From contig JASLEG010000034.1 in the NCBI GenBank assembly GCA_030151225.1, positions 1 through 18,279 on the forward strand: a stretch of 18,279 nt of DNA. Reading direction: 5' to 3'. Origin of the DNA: Burkholderia sp. (GTDB lineage Bacteria > Pseudomonadota > Gammaproteobacteria > Burkholderiales > Burkholderiaceae). Below the pieces are notes generated by a model. The model was given only the letters and a program-made list of their open reading frames with translations. It had not been told where the DNA came from and did not search any database. Made by a program: the position numbers and the translations under genes. This document shows, one piece after another, positions 7,698-14,939 of the stretch (position 1 is the stretch's first letter; each line of letters begins with the position of its first letter).

Positions 7698-7860
7698 TCA
7701 CTGGCTGGGCTTCGCCGGTGCCTTGCGCTTCGCGGCGGCGCCGGCGCGGTTCAGCGCGATCGCCTCGCGGATCGGCGCGCCGCACCCGGGCGTCGAGGCT
7801 CGCGTTGCACAGCCGCGCCGGGTCGGCATCGCCTGCGTCGCTGCGCGTCGTCGGATTCAC
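7698..7860 (-). pseudogene. Possible small gene remnant, apparently frameshifted, downstream of the FUSC gene
   Basis: A GTG at 7858-7860 follows GGAGG with 5-nt spacing, directly after the FUSC gene stop. Its frame starts with high-GC3, protein-like sequence (about 26 residues, including DADPARLCNASLDARV). It then turns into Arg-rich sequence typical of a wrong frame and ends at 7675, inside the neighbouring gene. An overlapping frame takes over with APIREAIALNRAGAAAKRK and stops at 7698. Joining the two would give a coherent protein of about 55 residues. This may be a decayed gene, a sequence error or chance. I do not recognise the product. The same stretch is all that lies between 7682 and 7883. 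Confidence 0.25.
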
Positions 7861-7883
7861 GCCCACCTCCCGCGTGCGACGCG

Positions 7884-8966
7884 TCAGATGTTCCACTGCG
7901 CGGCCACGTCCTGCACGCGCTGGCGTATCAGGTCGCATTCGCGCGCGATCTTGTCGTTGATCGACACGAAGCCCGACAACTGCGCCGGCACGTCGCTGCC
8001 CGTTGCCGGCGTGCCCGCCGCGCCGACCGCCGGCAGCGGCTGCAGCCGCGCCAGCGTGCCGAACTTCAGCGCGCGGCTCGGCCCGATCAGCAGCCCGTGG
8101 ATGCGGCGGTTCAGCGGGCGCTGCGCGGTCTGCACGTACTGGCGGCCGGTCACGTCGCCGTCGGCCGGCTGCACGCTCGCGAGCATCTCGAGCGAGCTGA
8201 TCACGAGCCGCAGCGAGCGCTGGATCGCGTCGAGCTGTGCCATCGTGATGTCGGTTTCCTTCGACACCCAGGGCATCAGCGAGCGCATCTGTACCAGCAG
8301 CGCATTCAGCGCGGCCATCTCCTTCAGGTGCGCGGTGTCGCTGACGGTCTGCGCGCTGACGATGCGCGCATGCACCACGGCGCAGGCACGCAGCGCATCG
8401 GCGAGCTTGTAGCGCCACGAATAGGTGGCGTACAGGGGCAGGGCGAACGAGAACGCCAGCGCGATGCCGATCCCCACGATCACGTTCACGGCGCGCCACA
8501 GCCCGTCCACGATCTCGTTGTCGCCGTGGCCAGCCACGATCAGGATCGTGATCGCCGACAGCAGCGCCACGTAGCCGGCCTTGCCGATCGCGTGATACGC
8601 GCAGATCCCGCACAGCACGCTCATCACCAGATAGGTGACGATCGACACGTGCAGCGTGGATTGCAGCACGATCAGCGCGAGCCCGGCCAGCGCGCCGATG
8701 GTGGTGCCGAGCGCCCGCTCGGCCGCCTTCTTGCGGATGTTGCCGTGATGCTGGAGCCCGCCGATCACGATCAGCACCGTGATCGACGACCATTCGCCGT
8801 GCGGGATGTTCAGGCCGGTCGACAGCGCGATCGACACCAGCACGCTGAGCGCGACGCGCCCCGCGTGGATCAGCTTGGCGTGACGATAGCGGCGATACGG
8901 ATCGAGCACCGGGCGCAGCAGGGTGCGCAGGGCGGGGGGCAGACGGAGCGTCGGGGATGCGGTCAT
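7884..8966 (-). CDS. FUSC/aromatic acid exporter-type membrane protein
   Basis: This 360-residue protein has an N-terminal membrane half (about residues 30-185) with roughly six hydrophobic segments, and a C-terminal soluble, helical half. The first part carries the FUSC-type pattern: HAGRVALSVLVSIALS, GEWSSITVLIVIGG, then RKKAAERALGTTIGALAGL. The closest families are the fusaric acid resistance/YccS/aromatic acid exporter proteins, which are thought to export aromatic or toxic compounds at the inner membrane. Substrate and partners are unknown; no MFP or outer membrane factor lies nearby. The start is the ATG at 8966 (MTASPTLRLP), preceded by no clear Shine-Dalgarno; a longer frame to 9116 overlaps the phnW terminator region and was rejected. 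It is a separate unit from phnW. Confidence 0.85.
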   Translation of the reverse strand: MTASPTLRLPPALRTLLRPVLDPYRRYRHAKLIHAGRVALSVLVSIALSTGLNIPHGEWSSITVLIVIGGLQHHGNIRKKAAERALGTTIGALAGLALIVLQSTLHVSIVTYLVMSVLCGICAYHAIGKAGYVALLSAITILIVAGHGDNEIVDGLWRAVNVIVGIGIALAFSFALPLYATYSWRYKLADALRACAVVHARIVSAQTVSDTAHLKEMAALNALLVQMRSLMPWVSKETDITMAQLDAIQRSLRLVISSLEMLASVQPADGDVTGRQYVQTAQRPLNRRIHGLLIGPSRALKFGTLARLQPLPAVGAAGTPATGSDVPAQLSGFVSINDKIARECDLIRQRVQDVAAQWNI

Positions 8967-9119
8967 GTCGGCGGACGGAAGGACGGGGCGCTCGCGCAGC
9001 GGGGGCGATGCGTGCCGGCCGGGCCGGAAGCCGCGGCAGATGCGCGTCGCGTGTCCGGTGATTCTAATGGATCGCCCGGCGCGCGCCTCCCCGGGCAAAC
9101 GAGGGCGGCGCGGCACAGG

Positions 9120-9143
9120 AAAAACGGACGCCGAAGCGTCCGT
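9120..9143 (-). terminator. Intrinsic terminator of the phosphonate operon
   Basis: On the minus strand ACGGACGC, loop TTCG, GCGTCCGT form a perfect 8-bp stem with the very stable UUCG tetraloop. A run of T follows (the A-run at 9120-9124 on the plus strand). It lies 34 nt past the phnW stop codon, marking phnW as the last gene of the operon and insulating the FUSC gene. Confidence 0.92.
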
Positions 9144-9177
9144 TGCGGGCGATGCGCGTGCAGCGCGAGCGGTACGA

Positions 9178-10248
9178 TCAGCGCGTCAGCGCGTCGAAGC
9201 CGGCGAGCAGCCGATCGACGTCGGCCGGCGCGATCGCGCCCATCGTCGAGATGCGGAACAGCGAGGCCGACAGCCCGCCCTGGCCCGCATAGATCACGAA
9301 GCCGCGTGCCTTCAGGCCGTCGTGCAGCGTCTCGTAGCCGACGCCCGCGGGCAGCTGGTAGGCACGCAGCACCACCGACGATTCACCGTCGGGCAGCACC
9401 AGCGGCATGCCGCGCGCGGCCAGGCCGTCGCGGGCCTGATCGGCCAGCGCGCGATAGCGCGCATGGCGCGCCTGCCAGCCGCCTTCGTCCTCGAACTCGC
9501 GCAGCGCCTCGACCAGCGCGTAATACGCGTGCACCGAGGGCGTGAACGGCGTGTTGCGCTGCGCCTGCAGCCTGGCCAGCCGGCCGAGATCGAGATAGTA
9601 GGTGCGGCTCGCGGCGCGCGCGAGCGCCTCGCCGCGCACGATCACGAAGGCCGCGCCGGGCACGCCGTGCAGGCACTTGTTGGCGGTCGCGGCCACGGCG
9701 TCGGTCACGCCGTCGTCGAAGTCGATCGCCTCGGCGCCGAAGCTGCTGACGCCGTCCACCAGCAGCCGCGCGCCGTGCTTGCGACACAGCTCGGCGATCG
9801 GGCCGAGCGCGTTGAGGCGGCCGGTGGTGGTTTCGTGATGGATCACGGCCACGTGCGTGATGGCGCGGTCGCCGGCCAGCGCGGCCTCGACGCGGCCGAG
9901 GTCCGGCGCTTCCATCCACTCGTGCTTGAGCAGCGTGTGCGCGATGCGGTACTGCTTCGCGATCTGCGCGATGCGGTCGCCGTACACGCCGTTCTCGATC
10001 ACGAGCAGCTTGCCGTCCTCGGGCACCAGCGCGGCGATCATGCTTTCCACGGCGGCGGTGCCGGAGCCCGTCATCAGCACGGCCTGCCATTGCGCCGGGT
10101 CGAGCGAATAGGCCGCCACCAGGCGCTGGCGCGCCTCGTCCTGCAGGTCGAAGAACTCGCTTTCGCGGTGGCACAGGTCGGTCTGCAGCAGGCTGTTGCG
10201 GACGCGTTCGGTCAGCGTGACCGGGCCGGGGTTGAGCAGCAGCATCAT
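9178..10248 (-). CDS. phnW: 2-aminoethylphosphonate--pyruvate transaminase
   Basis: This 356-residue PLP-dependent class V aminotransferase matches PhnW in length and motifs: LLNPGPVTLTERVR near the start, the substrate loop TGSGTAAVES (60-69), Asp165 in LLVDGVSSFG for the PLP ring nitrogen, and the probable PLP lysine Lys191 in ATANKCLHGVPG. In degradation, PhnW converts AEP plus pyruvate to phosphonoacetaldehyde plus alanine. Here it follows PEP mutase and phosphonopyruvate decarboxylase, and no phosphonatase is present, so it most likely runs in reverse to make AEP. Its ATG overlaps the upstream stop codon (ATGA), implying translational coupling; a second ATG follows immediately. It is the last gene before the terminator at 9120-9143. 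Confidence 0.94.
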   Translation of the reverse strand: MMLLLNPGPVTLTERVRNSLLQTDLCHRESEFFDLQDEARQRLVAAYSLDPAQWQAVLMTGSGTAAVESMIAALVPEDGKLLVIENGVYGDRIAQIAKQYRIAHTLLKHEWMEAPDLGRVEAALAGDRAITHVAVIHHETTTGRLNALGPIAELCRKHGARLLVDGVSSFGAEAIDFDDGVTDAVAATANKCLHGVPGAAFVIVRGEALARAASRTYYLDLGRLARLQAQRNTPFTPSVHAYYALVEALREFEDEGGWQARHARYRALADQARDGLAARGMPLVLPDGESSVVLRAYQLPAGVGYETLHDGLKARGFVIYAGQGGLSASLFRISTMGAIAPADVDRLLAGFDALTR

Positions 10249-11402
10249 TCGGCTCCCGCGCCGATGTGGCGCATCAGTCGTTCCTTGACCTCGACCGGCG
10301 TGACGGTCGGGCGCGGCAGGCCGTCGGGCACGCCGGTGCGGATCGCGAGGCTCGCGAAGCGCGCGCCGTCGGCCGGCTGGGCGAACAGCGCGTCGATCAC
10401 CTCGAGCGCGCCGCCTTCACGTGCCGACGCGTAGCCGCAGGACGCGGCCACGCCGGCGAACGACACGCACGGCGAGACGGTGGACTGGCCGCCGGTCGAT
10501 TCGTGCGCGCCGTTGTCGAGCAGCAGGTGGATCAGGTTGGCCGGGCCGTAGGCGCCGAGCGTCGCGAACGCACCCATGCGCATCAGCGCCGCGCCGTCGC
10601 CGTCGACGGCCACCACGGTCAGGTCGGGCCGCGCCAGCGCGAGGCCGAGCGCGAGCGTGGTCACGCAGCCCATCGAGCCGACCATGTAGAGCTGGTTGGC
10701 GCGATCGTCGAGCGCATACAGCTCGCGCCCGCAGAAGCCGGTCGAGGCCAGCACCACGGTGGAGTCGAGCGGCGTGCGCGCGATCACGGCGGCCAGCGCC
10801 TCCTGGCGCGACGGCCGCTCGGCCGCGGTGGCCGGAATCGGGCTCGCCTTCGGCACCACGTGCGCGCGCGGCGCCGGCATCGGCGCGTCCTTCAGCGGAT
10901 AGGCGGCCACGCTGCCTTTCTGCATCACGAGCGCGTAGGGGCGGCCGGTTTCGTCCATGTGGCGCGTGGCGCGGTCGAGCGCCGGGCCGATCTGCTCGAG
11001 CTCGGTGGGGAACAGCTCCCACGGGATTTCCATCGTGTCGAGCATCTGCGGCGTGATCGGGCCCATCAGCGCGTGCTGCGGCTCGTCGTGCTCGCCGGGC
11101 TTGCCGCGCCAGGTCACGATCAGCAGCTGCGGCAGCTTGAAGGTCCAGGTCAGCGAGGTGAGCGGGCTCACGGCGTTACCCAGGCCCGAGTTCTGCATCA
11201 TCGCCACGCCGCGGCGGCCGCCGAGCGTCGCGCCGGCGGCCAGCGCCACCGCGTCGCCCTCGTTGGCGGCCGACACGTAGTGCAGCGTCGGATCCTGCAG
11301 CACGTAGTTGATGAACGGCGTCAGGTACGAGCAGGGCACGCCCGCGTACCAGTCGAAACCGCGCTCGCGCGCGGCCTCGACGAACTGTGCTGCCTCGATC
11401 AT
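10245..11402 (-). CDS. aepY: Phosphonopyruvate decarboxylase
   Basis: This 385-residue thiamine-diphosphate enzyme converts phosphonopyruvate to phosphonoacetaldehyde, the irreversible step that pulls the unfavourable PEP mutase reaction forward. The N-terminal pyrimidine-binding domain has the catalytic Glu48 in ANEGDAVALAAG. The C-terminal diphosphate-binding domain has the GDG...N motif (GDG at 268-270, Asn297), with GAHESTGGQ following as in known phosphonopyruvate decarboxylases. The start is the ATG at 11402, giving the usual N-terminus; the far longer frame upstream is antisense or shadow sequence. It overlaps the preceding pepM fusion gene and the following phnW by 4 nt each (ATGA), so all three are tightly coupled. 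Confidence 0.95.
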   Translation of the reverse strand: MIEAAQFVEAARERGFDWYAGVPCSYLTPFINYVLQDPTLHYVSAANEGDAVALAAGATLGGRRGVAMMQNSGLGNAVSPLTSLTWTFKLPQLLIVTWRGKPGEHDEPQHALMGPITPQMLDTMEIPWELFPTELEQIGPALDRATRHMDETGRPYALVMQKGSVAAYPLKDAPMPAPRAHVVPKASPIPATAAERPSRQEALAAVIARTPLDSTVVLASTGFCGRELYALDDRANQLYMVGSMGCVTTLALGLALARPDLTVVAVDGDGAALMRMGAFATLGAYGPANLIHLLLDNGAHESTGGQSTVSPCVSFAGVAASCGYASAREGGALEVIDALFAQPADGARFASLAIRTGVPDGLPRPTVTPVEVKERLMRHIGAGAE

Positions 11403-13090
11403 TGCGCGTCCCCGCCGGCGGCGCCGCTCGCGATCGGCGTCTGGCCGTGCGCGAAATCGCCGGCGCGGCGGAATTCGTCGAGGTCGTTCACGCCGCGCCA
11501 GTGGCCGTGCACGTACTGCACCGCGATCTGCTCGCCGGCTTCCACCAGCGCGTTCAGCAGCGCCGGGATGTCGAGCTGGTCGAAGTCGGGGCGCGCCTGC
11601 AGCTTCGCCACCGCGGCCTTCAGGCGTTCGACGCCCGCGCCGCGCACGTTCAGCAGGCCCACCCAGCGGCCATGCGGCGCGCCGTTGGCGCAGACGTCCG
11701 CCGCCACGCGCTGCAGCATGACCTTCTGGCCGAACAGGCCGCGGTCGTCGGCCGCCGAGCATTGCGCGAAGTCGCGCACGCTCTGGTTGGTCGAATCGGT
11801 CAGCGAGGAATCCACCACCACCGTGAATTCGGCGTCGCTCTCGGCGAGGTCGCGCACGATGTAGCTGCGGAACAGCAGATCGCCGTACGACACGATCGTG
11901 TCGCCCTTCACGCGCTCGAGCGCGCAGGCCAGCGAGGCGAGCTCGCCGGTTTCGGCGTGGCGCTCGTTCACCACCAGCTTCACGCCGGCCGTGTCGATCG
12001 CGTCGGCGCGATAGCCGCCCACCACCGTGATGTCGTTGACGCCTTCCTTCTTGAAGCCGTCCACCAGCCAGCGCAGCAGCGGCTTGCCGGCGATCGGCAG
12101 CATCACCTTCGGCTTGTCTTCCGTCACCGCCTCGAGGCCCTTGCCGCGGCTCGCGGCCAGCACGATCGCCGAGTTCGACGAACGCGACGAGGACGACAGG
12201 TAGATGCGCTCGGCCGCCGAGTATTCGTCGGCATCCTGCAGGCGGAAGATCTCGTTGACGGTGACCACGCGGTCTTCCACGTTCACCAGCGTCTCGTTCT
12301 CGAAGATCTCGCGCGCGGTGGCCTGCATCGCGGCCGCGGCCGAGCGGACCAGGTGGTTCGCCCAGATCACGGTGCTGATGCCGGCCTGGCGGAACACGTC
12401 GGTCGGCGTGCTGTAGTACTTGGTCGGCACGATCACGATCGGCGCGCGGTTGTTCCACTGACGCGCGAATTCGAGGATCTCGTCCGGGCGCGACAGCTTG
12501 CTGTGCATCAGGATCGCGTCGGCGCCGGCATCGGCGTAGGCGTGCGCGCGGCGCAGCGCCTCGTCCATGCCCCAGCCGGCGATCAGCGCTTCCACGCGCG
12601 CCACGATCGAGAAATCCGGATCCGTCTGCGAATCCTTGCCGGCCTTGATCTTGCCCGCGAATTCGTCGATCTCGGCCAGCGGCTGGCGTTCGCCGTCGAT
12701 GAAGCTGTTGGTCTTCGGGAACTGCTTGTCCTCGATGCACACGCCGGCGATGCCGCGCTGCTCGAGCTTGCGCACCAGGCGGCGCATGTTGTTGAAGTTG
12801 CCGTAGCCGGTGTCGCCGTCCAGCAGGATCGGCAGGTCGCTCGCGTCGGCCATGAATTCGAGTACGTCCACCACCTGGGTCCAGCTCGCCTCGTTGTTGT
12901 CGCGCACGCCGAGCGCGGCCGAGATCGACAGGCCCGAGCCCCAGATGCCCTTGAAGCCGGCTTCGCGCACGATCCGCGCCGACAGGCCGTTGTGCGCTTC
13001 CATCAGGAATTCGAGTTCGTTGCTCGTGAGCATGCGACGCAGGCGGGCGGCGCGGGTTTCGGTGTACTTGTTCGGTTCGCGGGCGTTCAT
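11399..13090 (-). CDS. aepX: PEP mutase fused to nucleotidyltransferase (PntC-like) domain
   Basis: This 563-residue two-domain protein is the key enzyme of C-P bond formation. Residues about 15-295 are phosphoenolpyruvate mutase of the isocitrate lyase superfamily. They include DGDTGYGN at 91-98 and the diagnostic mutase signature EDKQFPKTNS at 120-129. Residues about 307-555 are a nucleotidyltransferase fold: an SAIVLAASRGKGLE phosphate loop, PKVMLPIAGKPLL, a metal-binding Asp404 in SYGDLLF, and a VNDLDEF segment near the end. Fusion of PEP mutase to an AEP cytidylyltransferase (PntC) is known; it would make CMP-AEP. The loop reads AASRGKG instead of the common AAGxGxR, which may be a subfamily trait. 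The ATG at 13090 gives the standard N-terminus. It overlaps both neighbours by 4 nt. Confidence 0.93.
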   Translation of the reverse strand: MNAREPNKYTETRAARLRRMLTSNELEFLMEAHNGLSARIVREAGFKGIWGSGLSISAALGVRDNNEASWTQVVDVLEFMADASDLPILLDGDTGYGNFNNMRRLVRKLEQRGIAGVCIEDKQFPKTNSFIDGERQPLAEIDEFAGKIKAGKDSQTDPDFSIVARVEALIAGWGMDEALRRAHAYADAGADAILMHSKLSRPDEILEFARQWNNRAPIVIVPTKYYSTPTDVFRQAGISTVIWANHLVRSAAAAMQATAREIFENETLVNVEDRVVTVNEIFRLQDADEYSAAERIYLSSSSRSSNSAIVLAASRGKGLEAVTEDKPKVMLPIAGKPLLRWLVDGFKKEGVNDITVVGGYRADAIDTAGVKLVVNERHAETGELASLACALERVKGDTIVSYGDLLFRSYIVRDLAESDAEFTVVVDSSLTDSTNQSVRDFAQCSAADDRGLFGQKVMLQRVAADVCANGAPHGRWVGLLNVRGAGVERLKAAVAKLQARPDFDQLDIPALLNALVEAGEQIAVQYVHGHWRGVNDLDEFRRAGDFAHGQTPIASGAAGGDAQ

Positions 13091-13854
13091 CGTGCGGCTC
13101 CTACGGTATTGCGCTGGATCAGCGGCAGAACTTCGTCGCGGGCACGCGCGACGTCGTTGGGGAAATCGATTTCGATCCACGGGGCGCCGGTCACGTCGGC
13201 GACGTCGACGTGGCGGCCGCCTTCGAGCAGCAGGTCGCGCACGGCTTCCTCGTGGGGCAGGTTGGCGCGGCCGGAATCCACGTAGCCGGCCACGATCTCG
13301 GCGAGACGGCGCGCGGTGGCTTCGCTGAAGCGGAAGAAGCCGACCGATTCGCCGATCGTGTCGTATTGCAGGTCCACCGCGAGCTGCTTGCGCAGCTCCA
13401 CGGGCATGCCGTCCTTCACGCACAGCTTGACGGGTTCGTCGCCGGCCTCGAAGTCGCGATCGATCAGCAGCCGATCGACGGCCTGATCGGGGTTCGCCAC
13501 CAGCGCCTGCATGATGCTGTCGTCGTACAGCACGTCGGCGTCCATCAACAGCACGTCGCCGCCGCGCGTGAGCGCATCGGCGGCCGTGTGCACGGTCAGC
13601 ACGCTGCCGAGGTCGAAGCGCGGGTTCAGCACGATCTCGGCGCTGCGGCCGAGGCGGGCCAGTTCGGCCTCGACCTTCTCGTGCTGGAAGCCGAGCGCGA
13701 GCGTGATCTCGGTCACGCCGAGCGTCTCGAGCAGGCGCAGGTGGCGCTCGAGCAGCGAGACTTCGTCGAAGCGCAGCAGGCACTTCGGATATTGCGCTTC
13801 GGGCGGCAATTGCAGGCGCAGGCCGAGGCCCGCGGCGAGAATGATGGCTCGCAT
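13087..13854 (-). CDS. Stand-alone nucleotidyltransferase, phosphocholine cytidylyltransferase-like
   Basis: This 255-residue protein has a complete nucleotidyltransferase fold. The nucleotide loop is AIILAAGLGLRL at residues 3-14 with PKCLLRF at 23-29. The metal site is Asp105/Asp107 in LLMDADVLYDD, and an EIDFPNDV motif lies near the C-terminus. It resembles LicC-type phosphocholine cytidylyltransferases and sugar-phosphate nucleotidyltransferases. In this cluster it may activate AEP, a hydroxylated AEP or the acceptor; which one is not visible. A GTG at 13866 also opens the frame, but GGAG lies 6 nt before the ATG at 13854 and translation from there begins at the canonical beta strand, so I chose 13854. 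It overlaps the pepM fusion gene by 4 nt. It is a second nucleotidyltransferase beside the fused one. Confidence 0.9.
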   Translation of the reverse strand: MRAIILAAGLGLRLQLPPEAQYPKCLLRFDEVSLLERHLRLLETLGVTEITLALGFQHEKVEAELARLGRSAEIVLNPRFDLGSVLTVHTAADALTRGGDVLLMDADVLYDDSIMQALVANPDQAVDRLLIDRDFEAGDEPVKLCVKDGMPVELRKQLAVDLQYDTIGESVGFFRFSEATARRLAEIVAGYVDSGRANLPHEEAVRDLLLEGGRHVDVADVTGAPWIEIDFPNDVARARDEVLPLIQRNTVGAAR

Positions 13855-13885
13855 TGAATACTCCACGCTATGTAGTCGTTACAGT

Positions 13886-13905
13886 GGCCGGGCGCGGGCC
13901 CGGCC
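13886..13905 (-). terminator. Strong GC hairpin within the phosphonate operon (proximal to nucleotidyltransferase)
   Basis: GGCCGGGC-GCGG-GCCCGGCC is a perfect 8-bp stem with a 4-nt loop in the 86-nt gap between the flippase-like gene and the nucleotidyltransferase gene. No T-tract follows on the minus strand, so it may act as an mRNA-stability or processing element or a Rho-assisted attenuator rather than a full terminator. Confidence 0.5.
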
Positions 13906-13913
13906 GAGGATTC

Positions 13914-13935
13914 GCCCGCCGGCGGTGCGGCGGGC
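13914..13935 (-). terminator. Second strong GC hairpin within the same operon gap
   Basis: GCCCGCCG-N6-CGGCGGGC is another perfect 8-bp stem, starting 6 nt after the stop codon of the flippase-like gene and 8 nt from the first hairpin. The pair may separate the membrane/tailoring genes from the AEP-synthesis genes at the RNA level. Confidence 0.5.
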
Positions 13936-13940
13936 TGGGC

Positions 13941-14939
13941 CTAATCCGCGAGCTGCGGCGCGCGGCGCCGCTGCCAGTTTCTTTCGCTGAAATGCAGGTA
14001 CAGGAGGCCGGGCAGGCCCAGCGCGAGTTCGCGCGCGCGCTTGGACAGCGACAGCGCGAGCGCGGCGTCCGGCGGCAGCCCGACGAGCGGGGCGAGCAGC
14101 AGATAGCCGCCTTCCTGCGCGCCGAGCGAGCCCGGAATCATGAAGGCCGCGCCGCGGATCGCCTGGCCGACGCTCTCCAGCAGCAGCGCGTCCACCCAGC
14201 TGACCGGATGGCCGAGGAAGTGCAGCGCGAGCCACACCTCGCCCACGCCGAGTACCCAGCCGCCGAGGCTGAGCCAGAACGTGGCCAGCACGCGGTCGCG
14301 CCTGCCGTACAGCTCGCCCACGGCCGCATCGATCGCGTCGGCGCGGGTGGCGAGCGACGGCCAGTCGCGCGGGCCCAGCGCCTTCGACACCATGCGCAGG
14401 CCGCGACCGAACAGGCCGCGCCGCTGCGCGAGGTAGAAGCCGAACGCGCAGGCGCCGAGCAGGGCAGTGGCGATCAGCGCCGGTGTGCGCAGGTGGGTGG
14501 CCGCGGCGCTGTTCGCACCGAAGCTGAACACCGCGATGCCGCCCAGCGCGAACAGGATCTGCGCGAGCGCCTGCATGGTGGTGCTGACCGTGACGGCCGC
14601 GGCCGCGCGCGGCATCGGCACGCCCTTCTGCGACAGGTAGCGGGCCATCAGGACCGGGCCGCCGATCTGGCCGGCCGGCAGCAGGCTGTTGACCGACTCG
14701 AGCACCCAGCGCGCGAACAGCGTGTCGCGCGTGGAGGCGCCCGGCGTGCCGCGCGGGAACATCACGGCCACGGCGCGCGCATCCACCACGAGCGGGATCA
14801 GATGGAACAGGGCGACCAGGGCGAGGCCCCAGCCGGCGGTGACGAGCGTCGACACCACGGCGCCGAAACCCTGCCACGAGAGCAGGGCGATGAACAGCGC
14901 CGTCCCGATGGACAGCAGGATCAGGCCGGCACGCGTCAT
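13941..14939 (-). CDS. Flippase-like / LPG-synthase transmembrane-domain protein (HpnL-like)
   Basis: This 332-residue polytopic membrane protein has the pattern of the YbhN/HpnL and lysylphosphatidylglycerol-synthase transmembrane family. A conserved SVNSLLPAGQIGGPVLMARYL segment at about 86-106 is followed by AAAVTVSTTMQALAQILFAL. The C-terminal motif GQAIRGAAFMIPGSLGAQEGGY ends with KRARELALGLPGLLYL. No soluble transferase domain is attached, so it resembles a lipid translocase or carrier rather than a full LPG synthase. HpnL itself belongs to hopanoid clusters, but no hopanoid genes are here. By context it could move an AEP lipid or intermediate across the inner membrane. Its ATG overlaps the oxygenase stop codon by 4 nt. 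Two hairpins follow its stop. Confidence 0.85.
   Translation of the reverse strand: MTRAGLILLSIGTALFIALLSWQGFGAVVSTLVTAGWGLALVALFHLIPLVVDARAVAVMFPRGTPGASTRDTLFARWVLESVNSLLPAGQIGGPVLMARYLSQKGVPMPRAAAAVTVSTTMQALAQILFALGGIAVFSFGANSAAATHLRTPALIATALLGACAFGFYLAQRRGLFGRGLRMVSKALGPRDWPSLATRADAIDAAVGELYGRRDRVLATFWLSLGGWVLGVGEVWLALHFLGHPVSWVDALLLESVGQAIRGAAFMIPGSLGAQEGGYLLLAPLVGLPPDAALALSLSKRARELALGLPGLLYLHFSERNWQRRRAPQLAD

Noticed and set aside
13855..13866. GTG at 13866 as start of the stand-alone nucleotidyltransferase
   Set aside because: The GGAG just downstream of it serves the ATG at 13854, which begins directly at the canonical AIILAAG strand.
13941..14939. Assignment of the flippase-like gene as hopanoid gene hpnL
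   Set aside because: The family pattern fits, but no hopanoid gene is nearby and the gene is locked in a phosphonate operon, so the symbol would mislead.
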